64,000 nucleotides of DNA from Enterococcus malodoratus ATCC 43197 (GTDB lineage: Bacteria; Bacillota; Bacilli; Lactobacillales; Enterococcaceae): contig NZ_KE136481.1 in NCBI RefSeq assembly GCF_000407185.1, forward strand, positions 1,278,136 through 1,342,135, written 5' to 3'. The translations under genes and the position numbers were made by a program. Below are positions 52,538-61,724 of the stretch, in pieces; the first letter of the stretch is position 1; every line of letters starts with the position of its first letter. The notes beneath the pieces were generated by a model. It did not search any database, was not told the origin of the DNA, and worked only from the letters and a program-made list of their open reading frames with translations.

Positions 52538-55054
52538 CTATGCAACCTGCTCTTCTGCTTCACTGTTACTCGTTTTCTCTGTTGTTTTCAACGCTTCCGT
52601 GAATTCTTCAAACAAACTATGAACATTTAATTTTCCAACACGGCCATAAATATCACGCATCCAACATTGACCTTTGATCATTCGTTTCATTTCTTTTCGG
52701 TTCTCCTCATTACATTCAAGTCCCAAGTGAGTGAGTATTTTGTCTCGTTCGCTGTCTTCATCAAAAGCAAAGACGATCCCGTAGTTTCCTTTTTCATCCT
52801 CTGTACCTAGATCATCAATAAACTGAGTATCCAACACTAACTGATTCATTTGAGAGCGACCTACACGAGCCATCGATGAAATAATTGCTCGACCGGAATT
52901 TGATTTGTTAAATACCCAGGCCTCCGTGAAGTAGACGGCTGTTTTTTGTTCAATGTCGCGTTTCCCAAACATCTCACAAAAACGTCCCAAACTAATCATT
53001 AAGCATAGGGCTTTTCTATCGGCATCTGAGTATAATTCGGGGGAAATATCATCTTTGGGTAACGTTAAATCTTGGATTTCCAGTACGGTTGTTTTCTCTT
53101 TGAAATCCAATCCACTGTTTTCGCCATAACTAAAACCTAAACGTAAAATTGAATCAGTGATCGTTAAATGCAGGAAGCGACCATATTCATGAATTTTTTC
53201 ATCCGCATGTTCTTCTAACCAATCAACGACATGCATTAATCCCACTAGCTCACCATTTTCTCGCTTAGTCAATATTTTTTGAATTCCTTCTAGTACCGCT
53301 CCTTTTAGCTTGTGATCCTTTCCTAACGGACTAAGTTCATTGATCATATCTTGGGCTACTTGTTTGGCCTCAATTCGATCCAGATACACAAATGGGTCTA
53401 ACACACCATAGTTTTCTTCTTTGTTTACATCCAACGTCACATAGTTAATGCTATTCAAATGCTGCACAAACAATGGATAATTTTGTTGGTAATAGGGATT
53501 ATCAACGAGCTTCTTGAACCATTTTTTCTTTTCCCCTTTGGGATCGATAAAAAGGCTTTGGGCTTCTAAAAATGAGCTATAGAGGAAAATTAATCCCACA
53601 AGAAACGTTTTTCCTTTACCGGTTTTTCCTGTAACTGCCATATGTGGCGCATCATAAAGCGCCCCTCTAATTCCTTCGGCAATCGACAGTGGATTTAAAA
53701 ATACATACTTATTTGACGCATAAATCAATTCTTCCAGCTCCGTTTTTTCGCCTTTGGAACCATTCAATCCGACAACATCTTGTCTGCCAATATACCACCC
53801 CGAATCCATCCCTAATTCTGTGATCGTCCCAAAAAGCAATTCTGCAATGGCATCGACATTCGTTCGCTGCTTCCAATGCATCTGACCGCCTAACGATTGC
53901 CCCATTAACAGTTTGTAGAATAGTTTTACTTGATCATTTTTTCCACGACAGACTCGTACACTTTGACTCAATAATTTGATAATGGATAAGCAACGCTGCC
54001 GAACTTCTTCTTTCGTATTCCCGTACACAACAAAGCAGCCCAACCAGTCAATGATTGGTTCATTGTTGTTCATACGCTCTCGCATGTGTTTTAGTAAATA
54101 GCGAATGGTCAAAACACGATCCGTGGGTTCATCCCCGTGTTTTTCTTGATCAGTTTGTTCATCCTTAAATCGATTGTTTAGCCAACCTGCTCGCATTTGA
54201 AGTCCTTGTGAGCCACCCAGTTCTGGGTAATGAAGCTTCATCCGAAATTCAACAGGAAAATTCAAATCTTGAGCAAACTGAAAAATATTCATATTGCTCA
54301 TATTCTCTGGAAAAGTCCCGATCGGTAGAATGGACAAATAGCTTTCTCCGAGTTCATCCTCAATTTTCAATATGCCCTTGCCTCTCTTTATCGGACGAAT
54401 AATCGCAGATTGAATATCATCAATAACTTGCCAATGATTTTCATCTTCAATTTTATGAGGCATTCCTCTGATGTATTGCAGACGATTCACATAGATCATT
54501 TCTTCTTTAGCTAAAGGTCGAATCGAAAATGAATACAGCAATTGAGAAACTTCATTTGAAGCTGAGGCAATTTGTTCGAGTGTCGTCTCACCGTTAGTTC
54601 GTTCATACCCAGCGAATCCTAAAACTTCGTCCGCTAGATCATTGGATACTTTCTTAAATGCCTCCTTCAAACTTTCCGCAATATACTGGTCTTTTATCTT
54701 CAAGCCCAACAAAAAAGAAGGTCGGTAAACCGTGCCTTCTCTTTCCAATAAATTGACTGTTTCTTTGGAGTAATACCTGCCAAGATCAGGATTATTTTGA
54801 TCAAAACCTTCAGATAGTTTTGTGAATCGACTGGATAAATTCATGGTTCGTGGGAACATGATCAATTCCACATCTTCATAAGGTGCCAACAGTTGCATCA
54901 AGTTAGCCATCTGTTCCTTGTTTTCCTGAATCGCTTTGGGATTATTTTGGGATATCGTTTTTGGTGAGACTTGGTAGTATGCCCAAATATCGTTATCACT
55001 TGTTAGTAATAAATTTCCTCTCAATGCCCGAATGGGACTTTTTGCCAGTAACAT
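52538..55054 (-). CDS. VirB4/TcpF-type conjugation ATPase
   Basis: An 838-aa cytoplasmic ATPase of the type IV secretion system. Walker A is GKTGKGKT at about 476-483 and Walker B-like residues appear in AVYFTEAWVFNK; the RNTP-like part SMARVGRSQMNQLVLDTQF follows. The N-terminal half is the CagE/TrbE-like domain (PIRALRGNLLLTSDNDIWAYYQVS). It powers pilus-free DNA or protein export in Gram-positive conjugation. The start is ATG 55054 with AGGAGG 6 bases upstream. It is preceded by an inserted block on the plus strand and followed by the lipoprotein gene. Confidence 0.92.
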   Translation of the reverse strand: MLLAKSPIRALRGNLLLTSDNDIWAYYQVSPKTISQNNPKAIQENKEQMANLMQLLAPYEDVELIMFPRTMNLSSRFTKLSEGFDQNNPDLGRYYSKETVNLLEREGTVYRPSFLLGLKIKDQYIAESLKEAFKKVSNDLADEVLGFAGYERTNGETTLEQIASASNEVSQLLYSFSIRPLAKEEMIYVNRLQYIRGMPHKIEDENHWQVIDDIQSAIIRPIKRGKGILKIEDELGESYLSILPIGTFPENMSNMNIFQFAQDLNFPVEFRMKLHYPELGGSQGLQMRAGWLNNRFKDEQTDQEKHGDEPTDRVLTIRYLLKHMRERMNNNEPIIDWLGCFVVYGNTKEEVRQRCLSIIKLLSQSVRVCRGKNDQVKLFYKLLMGQSLGGQMHWKQRTNVDAIAELLFGTITELGMDSGWYIGRQDVVGLNGSKGEKTELEELIYASNKYVFLNPLSIAEGIRGALYDAPHMAVTGKTGKGKTFLVGLIFLYSSFLEAQSLFIDPKGEKKKWFKKLVDNPYYQQNYPLFVQHLNSINYVTLDVNKEENYGVLDPFVYLDRIEAKQVAQDMINELSPLGKDHKLKGAVLEGIQKILTKRENGELVGLMHVVDWLEEHADEKIHEYGRFLHLTITDSILRLGFSYGENSGLDFKEKTTVLEIQDLTLPKDDISPELYSDADRKALCLMISLGRFCEMFGKRDIEQKTAVYFTEAWVFNKSNSGRAIISSMARVGRSQMNQLVLDTQFIDDLGTEDEKGNYGIVFAFDEDSERDKILTHLGLECNEENRKEMKRMIKGQCWMRDIYGRVGKLNVHSLFEEFTEALKTTEKTSNSEAEEQVA

Positions 55055-55143
55055 GGTAAACCTCCTAACTTGTTTTCCTGTTAATGAAGTGAGATACATT
55101 TCTTTCAAAATGCTGGTATAATCAAAAATAAAGTGGTGAAAAA

Positions 55144-56107
55144 ATGGTTAGACACAAAAAGGCTGTTCCCCTGCACAAAAATTTGAAAAATAAGTACAAA
55201 GATATGACACCAGAACAAGTTCAGCTTTCATATCAACAAGGGTTTAATATCTGAGGAAGATAATAAACTATTCGAATGTTTATTTGATGAATGTCATGCT
55301 CCCATAACTTGCCAAGGAATGACAAAAAAAGGTAGTTCAGCCTTTTTTATTGAAGGCAAAAGATCAGATAACCTGCATATAAATGATTGTCCATTTTCAG
55401 AAGAAAGTTTAAAAAAAGATAGTAATAATACTGAAAAAGAACAAGAAGTCACTTATGAACCCAGTGGCTTAACTATAATGGATATGAAAGGTGGTCAATT
55501 TTCCAGAGGCTTAAAACTCCCCTCTAATGAAAATGAAACGACAACAATAACTGAACATGACGGAAATCCATCTGAGGAATCAGAAAAAGGGCCTGTAAAA
55601 ACGGTACCTCCTAAACAGTCTGAAAATTTACCTACAAAACCAAGAAATAAACATTTGAAGGATATTGAAAGTTTTGTAAGCCATTACGAAGAAAATCCTG
55701 ATTATATTATTGATGAAGGTTTCCTAGGTCAAAGTCTTCCTATCCATAGATATTTTCGTTCAATTAAAGAAAACCACGTTCCGAAAAGAGAACGAGATAG
55801 AATCCCGATATATTATGGAAATGGTTATGTTCGTTTTTCGGAAAAAGGATATTATTCATTCTTTTTTTCGGATGGTGTAAGTATTGATTCTAATTGGTAT
55901 CAACCTCACTTTTTTGTATCAAGAGAGTTTATTGACTACTTTTTCCCATTCGTAAAGAATTATTGTAAGAAAAATGGAGGTACTATTAACATATATATAC
56001 AATCCCGCTTTTGGTTGGGAAAAACAAAAAATGGTAAGTCCGTTTTACGTTTTCAAAATCGTGGTGAAAAATTGACTCCCTTTATTTATTTTACAGAACG
56101 AATGTAA
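55144..56107 (+). pseudogene. Frameshifted hypothetical gene, inserted against the transfer operon
   Basis: The first frame (MVRHKKAVPLHKNLKNKYKDM...) runs to a stop at about 55253, but the sequence continues in another frame from about 55241 (GLISEEDNKLFECLFDECHAPITCQG...) into the 262-aa frame that ends at 56107. Removing one T in the GGGTTT at 55240-55245 would join them into one gene of about 320 aa. The Cys/His array (FECLFDECHAPITC then HINDCPF) suggests a zinc-binding region; the middle is disordered. Not recognised. It is on the strand opposite to the transfer genes and splits TcpE from VirB4. Confidence 0.65.
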
Positions 56108-56306
56108 AATAATTTGCTTTTATCTCTAATGGCTATTATTCTATTATAGTTAATATTGGTGTTTTGGATATTGTTATAGTGTAGGTTCAATCCCTACTAA
56201 TTTACCACCGGATATATTCGGTTTTGCGAACGCTAATTTATTAGCACCTGCTGTAATTGTCCTGTTCGAAAAATGGATGGACACGTTATTAAAAGGAGGC
56301 AATAGT

Positions 56307-56417
56307 ATGAAAAGACTATTATTTGCAACGGTGGTAACGGCTGGCCTCCTGGTAAAAAAACTGTCGGAGTTACTAGTCAATATTCTTAAACATATGAAGC
56401 CAGCGGATCATCGTTAG
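56307..56417 (+). CDS. Small hydrophobic peptide, 36 aa
   Basis: A short ORF MKRLLFATVVTAGLLVKKLS..., with AAAGGAGG 7 bases upstream and one hydrophobic stretch with basic tail. In frame upstream, an open stretch of 50 codons (FGFANANLLAPAVIVLFEKW) reads like protein too, so the ORF may be the end of a longer gene. It could be a small membrane toxin, but this is a guess. Confidence 0.4.
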   Translation: MKRLLFATVVTAGLLVKKLSELLVNILKHMKPADHR

Positions 56418-56442
56418 GGGGAAATCATTATGATTTCCCCTA
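56415..56442. terminator. Palindromic hairpin after the small ORF
   Basis: GGGGAAATCA / TGATTTCCCC around a four-base loop. It lacks a T-run on either side, so its terminator status is uncertain. Confidence 0.45.
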
Positions 56443-56479
56443 AAACAATTCCTCCAAATAAGTAATTCATGTTCGAGCA

Positions 56480-56863
56480 CTAGTTGAAACGTATTTCCTC
56501 ATCTATTCCTCTACTAGCCTTTCCGTTGAAAAAGACAATATCTTGCCATTGAATAGTTACCATATAAATCATCAGATCAAAGATATAGTAATGGATTTTC
56601 TTTCCATCTGGTTGCACCTTGTTTAACAACAACACGCTTGCTACCGGAAATCCTATATAACATAAGGCTGGTAAAAAAGGAAGAATTTCTGCCCCTCGCT
56701 GAATCGGTTCACGAAAAACGCCCCACATCAACCCCAACACAAAAAGGAAGCTGCCAATATTCACCACCGCTATTGGCGCAGGCAAGCGACCTAAATTTCC
56801 CAAATCTTGTATGCGATACGGTTCTTTAAATGCTGCTGAGTAATTGTACGGTTCCCATTTCAT
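56480..56863 (-). CDS. TcpE-family conjugation protein
   Basis: A 127-aa membrane protein with two hydrophobic segments near residues 32-50 and 62-82 and the TcpE-like start MKWEPYNYSAAFKEPYRIQDLGNLGRL. TcpE and homologues are small membrane parts of the Gram-positive mating apparatus. It is 3 bases after the TcpD-like gene, with GGTGGG before its ATG. The C-terminus DEEIRFN is soluble. Confidence 0.82.
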   Translation of the reverse strand: MKWEPYNYSAAFKEPYRIQDLGNLGRLPAPIAVVNIGSFLFVLGLMWGVFREPIQRGAEILPFLPALCYIGFPVASVLLLNKVQPDGKKIHYYIFDLMIYMVTIQWQDIVFFNGKASRGIDEEIRFN

Positions 56864-56865
56864 GA

Positions 56866-57084
56866 TTACCCACCAAACAACTTCTCAATGATTGTACCCA
56901 TGCCATCAAATACTTTTTCTGGATCATTCAAGAAGAAATAAGCGATCGCTCCACCTACAAATGCAGAGATAATCTGAACGACTTTCGACTTCGCAAAGTT
57001 TTTGGAAGCCAAATAGACAACCAACATGATAATCGCATATTTCCCTTGTTCCAATATAAAATCAGACAGTTGTTTTAATCCCAT
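56866..57084 (-). CDS. TcpD-like small membrane protein
   Basis: A 72-aa protein with two membrane helices (YAIIMLVVYLASKNF and IISAFVGGAIAYFFL) and a short C-terminus. Size and position directly before TcpE match the TcpD-like component. GAGGG precedes the ATG; 19 bases after the TcpC-like gene. Confidence 0.75.
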   Translation of the reverse strand: MGLKQLSDFILEQGKYAIIMLVVYLASKNFAKSKVVQIISAFVGGAIAYFFLNDPEKVFDGMGTIIEKLFGG

Positions 57085-57102
57085 TTTGTGATTCCCTCAT
57101 TT

Positions 57103-58059
57103 CTACCATGTGTGGTTTATTTCCTGGACATAATACTTGCCCGATTTTTTTATTACTTCAAAAGACATATTTTCTTGCCAAATTAATTCTGTTCCTTTGT
57201 CTTTGAACTTGACCGCAGCTTTCACTACAAAATAGTCTTTTTCTTTGAATACCTGGCCTGTTACTTCATCAACGCTGGCTGAACCTTCCAGCCCTTCTGG
57301 ATCATCCATCATATAGCGCATATCTGCCGAAGAGCTTTTCGCATACTTCTCCAAAAATTCCTCAATATACGTCATTACTTCTCTACGGATATGACCCTCA
57401 ACGGAATCAAAATTATTCGGGTCATAATCTAAGATTTTCGCCTTCTCCTTGTTTTCTCTCAGTGCAGTGAAATACGGATAAGAGATCACTCGACTTCCTG
57501 CCTTTGAAGTTTGAAAGGGAATGTTCAACAGTTGGCTAACTGTGACTTCCTTTGGTTGATCATCCTCTCCCATTGTTTCGATAATATAAGTGACTTTGTA
57601 CGAAGCAGTCGAAACACCTGCGACTTTTTTCAACGAAATAAAAGCGGCTGCCTTTAACGTCCGCTTTCCTGAAAAGATCGAATTGCTTTCCTTGATTCCT
57701 TGTGCAAAATAATCGTTCATTAAGGTTTCTTGTCTCAATTTTTGAGTCTCACTATCATCTGAAACTGCCATGTACAATGCGACAAAGCGGTTCATAAATG
57801 ATTCGATTTCAGGCGTAAGCACGACCGAGTTACTAGCCTCTTCTTTGCTTTTCTGTTGAATAGTAGTGACCTCTTTGTTTAGTGAACTCACCTTTACTCG
57901 TAAGCCTTGCGTTTGAAGAAAGGCCAAAACTCCAGAAATACTTAGAAAAAAGATTCCAACCCAGAAAAATCGTCTCATTGCTTTGGTTTGAATCCTTCGT
58001 GCTTTCGGTACTTTTTCACTAGTCGTTTTTTCTTTCTTTTTAATTCGCCGTTCCTTCAT
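57103..58059 (-). CDS. TcpC/Orf13-family conjugation protein
   Basis: A 318-aa protein with a basic N-terminus, one membrane segment (FFWVGIFFLSISGVLAFL) and a large outer domain that in this family contains two VirB8/NTF2-like folds. Tn916 Orf13 and TcpC are the models. It places the mating-channel scaffold at the cell surface. An AAAGGAG site is 11 bases before ATG. The following genes are TcpD and TcpE-like, a conserved order. Confidence 0.85.
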   Translation of the reverse strand: MKERRIKKKEKTTSEKVPKARRIQTKAMRRFFWVGIFFLSISGVLAFLQTQGLRVKVSSLNKEVTTIQQKSKEEASNSVVLTPEIESFMNRFVALYMAVSDDSETQKLRQETLMNDYFAQGIKESNSIFSGKRTLKAAAFISLKKVAGVSTASYKVTYIIETMGEDDQPKEVTVSQLLNIPFQTSKAGSRVISYPYFTALRENKEKAKILDYDPNNFDSVEGHIRREVMTYIEEFLEKYAKSSSADMRYMMDDPEGLEGSASVDEVTGQVFKEKDYFVVKAAVKFKDKGTELIWQENMSFEVIKKSGKYYVQEINHTW

Positions 58060-58094
58060 CCAATAGACAGCTCCTTTTGATTAGTTGAGCCATC

Positions 58095-58823
58095 TTACCG
58101 CTTGAAAAACCGAAACTTCCAGATCAATCCAACCATTGAAATTATCCCTAAACCTAAAGCGGATAAACTTCCGGTAGAGGCTTCGCCTGTATTTGGTAAA
58201 ACCTTTGTTGATCCATCCGCAGCTTTCACAGAAATATTTCCATTAGGCAAAGCAGTAACTTCACCTTCAATGGGGGTTACTCCGGTTGCCGTTTGTTTGT
58301 AGGCTACACCGTCTTTCACTGAAACAATTTGTTCACCAGTCGCCGTTTCCACAGGTGCATCTACGGTTGGATTCAATACAACGTCTGTTCCTGGTTGGCT
58401 TCCTGGATTGGATGGTGTGGGTGTCTGTGGTTTTTCTGGTTGAACAGGTATTTCTGGCTTACTAGGTTTTTCCGGCTGTTCTGGTTTCTCTGGCGTTTCA
58501 GGGACTTCCGGTGTTTCGGGAATCTCTGGTGTTTCCGGTACTTCTGGCATTTCGGGAACCTCCGGTGTCTCCGGCACTTCTGGTGTTTCAGGAACCTCTG
58601 GTGTTTCTGGTAATTCTGGATCGGTCGGAAGCTCTGGGTCTGTTGGTAATTCTCCTGGTAGCTCTTCATTCAATCCATCTGCCGTAGCTACAAGTTCATG
58701 TTGATTTCCATGTTTTACCACTGGTACATCTACCTCACCAGCATGTACAAACGAACTTCCAAATTGTAAGCCATATAAAGTTACACTGGTAATTGCTAAA
58801 GTTTTGATCATTTTTTTTTTCAT
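58095..58823 (-). CDS. Proline-rich LPXTG surface protein
   Basis: A 242-aa sortase substrate. The signal peptide spans residues 1-29 (cut after FVHAG), followed by a short unique region, a Pro/Glu/Thr repeat region (about 57-123), and a C-terminal wall-sorting signal LPNTG, hydrophobic segment and FRFFKR tail. The repeat could stretch through the peptidoglycan like a stalk. It lies inside the transfer operon and has a sortase gene upstream in the operon, so they may work together. The binding partner is unknown. Confidence 0.85.
   Translation of the reverse strand: MKKKMIKTLAITSVTLYGLQFGSSFVHAGEVDVPVVKHGNQHELVATADGLNEELPGELPTDPELPTDPELPETPEVPETPEVPETPEVPEMPEVPETPEIPETPEVPETPEKPEQPEKPSKPEIPVQPEKPQTPTPSNPGSQPGTDVVLNPTVDAPVETATGEQIVSVKDGVAYKQTATGVTPIEGEVTALPNGNISVKAADGSTKVLPNTGEASTGSLSALGLGIISMVGLIWKFRFFKR
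58455..58655 (-). repeat. Tandem repeats encoding ETPEVP-type hexapeptides
   Basis: About ten degenerate 18-bp units encode ETPEVP, with variants [18 protein letters not shown] and EKPEQP. They form a Pro-rich rod in the LPXTG protein. Unit number can change by slippage or recombination. Confidence 0.9.
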
Positions 58824-58840
58824 GTTCTATTCTCCATTCA

Positions 58841-59218
58841 CTAAAAATTTATTTCTAAAGAGTACATAATTTGGCTTTCATAGCGTTCTAAAAATAATTG
58901 ATTCAATCCAGAAATAGTTTCCGACACAATTTGTACACGATCCACTTCTGGATAGAGTTGAGTTAACTGTTCAATGACTTCTTTACTACACCATTTGATA
59001 AATCGTTGCCGCTGCTGCTCCCTTTCCTTGATATAGCGCACTCGTTGAAGCACATAGCGTTGATACATTGCTGGATCATTCCGATACTTTGCCTTCATTT
59101 CCTTTGGTAAACCAACGAATGGCTCATTTTTTGGTTTCAAAGTTGTTAAAACAGACTCGATCAATTGGCGAAACTCTTGAAACTGATCATGCTCATACCA
59201 GAATATAAATTCAGACAC
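58841..59218 (-). CDS. Conserved conjugation-operon protein, 125 aa
   Basis: Not recognised. A soluble, helical, charged protein (KAKYRNDPAMYQRYVLQRVRYIKEREQQRQRFIKW), starting GTG, in the transfer operon. It follows the next gene with a 1-base gap. No signal peptide is seen, so it probably works in the cytoplasm. Confidence 0.6.
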   Translation of the reverse strand: MSEFIFWYEHDQFQEFRQLIESVLTTLKPKNEPFVGLPKEMKAKYRNDPAMYQRYVLQRVRYIKEREQQRQRFIKWCSKEVIEQLTQLYPEVDRVQIVSETISGLNQLFLERYESQIMYSLEINF

Positions 59219-59219
59219 A

Positions 59220-59579
59220 TCAAAACAAACCTTTCTTTCTCAGTTTTAGCGGATATTTTTCAGATTCTATCTTTTCAATTTGAGAATAGCGATAATAGAA
59301 GACTCGTCCATTCTCTTCAATCCCGACAAATAGGTTACTTTCAAAAAGCTTGAGCAATAAGTCGGCTGCTTGATACTTTGCATAATTGGCAAATAGCTGG
59401 TAACACGCAAAACGACCATCATCAAATGTTAGGAATAACTCATACCGATTCCGTTTAAATCCTTGCTTCCAAACCAAACGATCCTTTTTCTGTAGCCATT
59501 CAAATTTGGTAGCAAAGAGTTGCTGAATAAGATTTACTAAAAGAAATACGGTGCCCGTATATACTAGTAATCGGATCAT
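59220..59579 (-). CDS. Membrane-anchored conserved protein, 119 aa
   Basis: One N-terminal hydrophobic segment (LLVYTGTVFLLVNLIQQLF), then a basic soluble part (WLQKKDRLVWKQGFKRNRYEL). Not recognised. It has AGGGATAAG before the ATG, 3 bases after the gene at 59583-60134, so the set is translated together. Confidence 0.6.
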   Translation of the reverse strand: MIRLLVYTGTVFLLVNLIQQLFATKFEWLQKKDRLVWKQGFKRNRYELFLTFDDGRFACYQLFANYAKYQAADLLLKLFESNLFVGIEENGRVFYYRYSQIEKIESEKYPLKLRKKGLF

Positions 59580-59582
59580 TTC

Positions 59583-60134
59583 TTATCCCTCCTGCCGTTT
59601 CTTCATGTACACCGAATAAAGATCAAAAAAACCATCCGCCAATTGCTGGATCACATAGTTTTGCAGGAAACGATTATTCTGAATACGCATCATTTCATAG
59701 CCCTCAGTAAAGGTGTCTTCTTCGTCATAACGTTTGATTGCTCGGTGCCGTTCACTTTCCATGATAAAGGCAAAATCAACCGCTCCAAATACAACTGGTG
59801 TGAGTAACCCCTCGGATCGCAGAAGGACAATATACCGTTCCGCAAAGTGTTCCGAATTCATAATGTTCTTTTCTCGCTCTTGGAATAGGTACTCACGAGC
59901 GATCACGGCATTCGTCACACTATCACTGAGGAAACGGTAGTCTGGCGGACGTTTCTGTTCTGCTTCAAACTTTTGATACAACAACCAAGCACAACGATAC
60001 TCTGCTTGCAGGTAATCTTTTTCTTTTGGTAAGAATTCATCAATCGAACATAGCTGCCGAATCGAAGACTCAAACAGATACATGTAATGCTCAATAAATT
60101 CCTCTTCAACAATTGATTCTCCAATAAATTCCAT
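59583..60134 (-). CDS. Conserved transfer-operon protein, 183 aa
   Basis: Not recognised. A soluble, mainly helical protein with many charged residues and no signal peptide. It is in the operon between the cell-wall hydrolase and the 119-aa protein. The distance from GGAG to ATG is long (about 13), so translation may be weak. Confidence 0.6.
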   Translation of the reverse strand: MEFIGESIVEEEFIEHYMYLFESSIRQLCSIDEFLPKEKDYLQAEYRCAWLLYQKFEAEQKRPPDYRFLSDSVTNAVIAREYLFQEREKNIMNSEHFAERYIVLLRSEGLLTPVVFGAVDFAFIMESERHRAIKRYDEEDTFTEGYEMMRIQNNRFLQNYVIQQLADGFFDLYSVYMKKRQEG

Positions 60135-60152
60135 TTTTATTCATCAACTCCA

Positions 60153-60178
60153 CAAAAAAGAGGCTCCAATGAGTCTCT
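60153..60178 (-). terminator. Terminator-like hairpin inside the transfer operon
   Basis: AGAGACTC, loop ATTG, GAGCCTCT, then TTTTT on the minus strand, after the cell-wall hydrolase gene. One mismatch in the stem. Confidence 0.65.
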
Positions 60179-60198
60179 TAGATTCAAGTGATTCATTT

Positions 60199-61578
60199 TT
60201 AGTCACCAAATAATACGCTTTGCGGATCAACCAACATTCCTTGAGAAAGGCTGCTGTCCTTACAAAGTTCAAAGTGCAGATGGCTGCCCGTACTATTTCC
60301 GGTGCTACCTACATAACCGATTATCTGACTTTGCGAGACAGTACCCCCTACTTTGACGATAGATTGTTGTTGATGTGCATATAGAGCGGTTGTCCCATCC
60401 TCGTGCTGGATCACCACATAGTTCCCCCAAGAGGTATGGAATTCTGCCTTGATCACTCTACCGGACTTCACCGCATAAATTCGTTCGCCTTGAGCTGCCG
60501 CCATATCTAACCCACGATGAAACTCGCCATTGCGATTGCCAAACACACTTGAAATGGTGTAATTTTGCAAAGGAATTTTATAACCTGACCTGCTAATGAT
60601 TGGCCCTTGAAGCTCTTTGTCATAGTCTGTTAAATCGTAGGTCTCAATTAATCCATTCAGTTTTTGAGCGTACTGAGTATCTGTGGCGTATCGCCCTGTT
60701 AGATACTCTGTTGCTTCTTGATATGTTTTCGCATTCGATTTCCAAACGCCTGCATAATAATTGGAGTTACCAGTGATTCCCTCTTTTAGCAATGTGGCGT
60801 AATCATTGAAGCAATCTTCATAATTTTCATACACCCGAAAACCTGCTTGGGTCGCATAAAGCGTGCCGTTCCCTAAGTTTTCTTGTGTTGCCATTGAGAC
60901 GGATTTCCCATTGTGTGTTCCTTTAATCCCGAACAAGTTATAGTTTGGTTCCTGGGCTAACTGGCTTTGACCCGAAGCTGATTCCAAGATTGCTTGAGCG
61001 ATCATCACAGACGCATACAACTCTTTTTCTTTCCCTATCTTTCGAGCCGACTCGCCAATTTTATGAATAAAACTATCCACGGATTCATTCTTTTCAAAAT
61101 GAATCGATCCATCTTGTGTCACGGTGCTTGATGGAACTGTTCGAGAGAGATCAATGGTTGCTTCTTGATCAACAATCGTTTCTGGTGTTGGGACCTCTTG
61201 AGAAATCTGGTTTGATTGTTCCGCCGTTGATTCTTCTTTTGGTGCTGCCGGTTTTTCTGTTTCTTTTTTTGGTTCTTCCTTTTTCGGAGTTTCTTGATCA
61301 CTCGGTGTCGAAGATTCCGAAGGTTTCGTGCCACTACTAGTTGATTCTGTAGTCGATTCACTGCTTGAAGAGCTGCTTTCGATAGATTCTTTTGTCGAAG
61401 ACTCTTCTGTAGACTCGGTACTGCTTTCTGTTGTTTCTGTGGTATCGGTAGCTTTTTGGACTTGTTCTGTCGCTTCTTTGGTTGAGGACATATCACTTGC
61501 CAAGACTGCCATTGGTGTCGATAGAAATGCTTGTAGCGTAAAAATCAATGCCGAAGCCATTCTCGAAAATTTCTTCAT
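60199..61578 (-). CDS. Bifunctional peptidoglycan hydrolase: glucosaminidase + M23 endopeptidase
   Basis: A 459-aa secreted enzyme. Residues 1-28 form a signal peptide; residues about 30-150 are a Ser/Thr/Glu-rich linker (STESTEESSTKES, SSSSSES). The glucosaminidase (FlgJ/NAGidase) covers about 165-315 (AQAILESASGQSQLA with the catalytic Glu). The M23 (LytM) domain covers about 340-455, with zinc ligands in EFHRGLDMAA and SHLHFELC. It would cut glycan strands and cross-links during assembly of the transfer channel. There is no LysM or LPXTG. It is in the operon next to a sortase gene. Confidence 0.9.
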   Translation of the reverse strand: MKKFSRMASALIFTLQAFLSTPMAVLASDMSSTKEATEQVQKATDTTETTESSTESTEESSTKESIESSSSSSESTTESTSSGTKPSESSTPSDQETPKKEEPKKETEKPAAPKEESTAEQSNQISQEVPTPETIVDQEATIDLSRTVPSSTVTQDGSIHFEKNESVDSFIHKIGESARKIGKEKELYASVMIAQAILESASGQSQLAQEPNYNLFGIKGTHNGKSVSMATQENLGNGTLYATQAGFRVYENYEDCFNDYATLLKEGITGNSNYYAGVWKSNAKTYQEATEYLTGRYATDTQYAQKLNGLIETYDLTDYDKELQGPIISRSGYKIPLQNYTISSVFGNRNGEFHRGLDMAAAQGERIYAVKSGRVIKAEFHTSWGNYVVIQHEDGTTALYAHQQQSIVKVGGTVSQSQIIGYVGSTGNSTGSHLHFELCKDSSLSQGMLVDPQSVLFGD

Positions 61579-61593
61579 CTAGTCCATCCTCTC

Positions 61594-61704
61594 TCATTCA
61601 ATTCTGTTGTTTACCATATCGTCATATTTTCCAGCGCTCAGTATTGCCATAATGATCACACCAAAGAACGTACCGATCATAAAGGCTACGATGATCCAAA
61701 ACAT
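61594..61704 (-). CDS. DUF3789-like small membrane protein, 36 aa
   Basis: The ORF MFWIIVAFMIGTFFGVIIMA..., ending in VNNRIE, is one membrane helix followed by a short charged tail. It matches the short DUF3789 pattern found in mobile elements of Firmicutes. AGGGGAG lies 6 bases upstream. It sits in the 145-base gap between the sortase and the hydrolase. Confidence 0.7.
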   Translation of the reverse strand: MFWIIVAFMIGTFFGVIIMAILSAGKYDDMVNNRIE

Positions 61705-61724
61705 ACACAACTCCCCTTTTCATT

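Noticed and set aside
56181..56207. A tRNA 3' end-like motif (GTAGGTTCAATCCCTAC then TTTACCA) that could mark an attachment site
   Set aside because: The T-arm pairs well, but no anticodon or acceptor 5' arm lies upstream and the same bases are inside an open reading frame. Chance or a decayed fragment is more likely.
58329..58613. Frames opposite and beside the proline-rich repeat (Trp/Phe-rich and Arg/His-rich)
   Set aside because: They arise from the periodic repeat and have no start context.
58455..58655. CRISPR array
   Set aside because: The 18-bp periodic unit has no spacers and encodes an in-frame peptide repeat of a surface protein.
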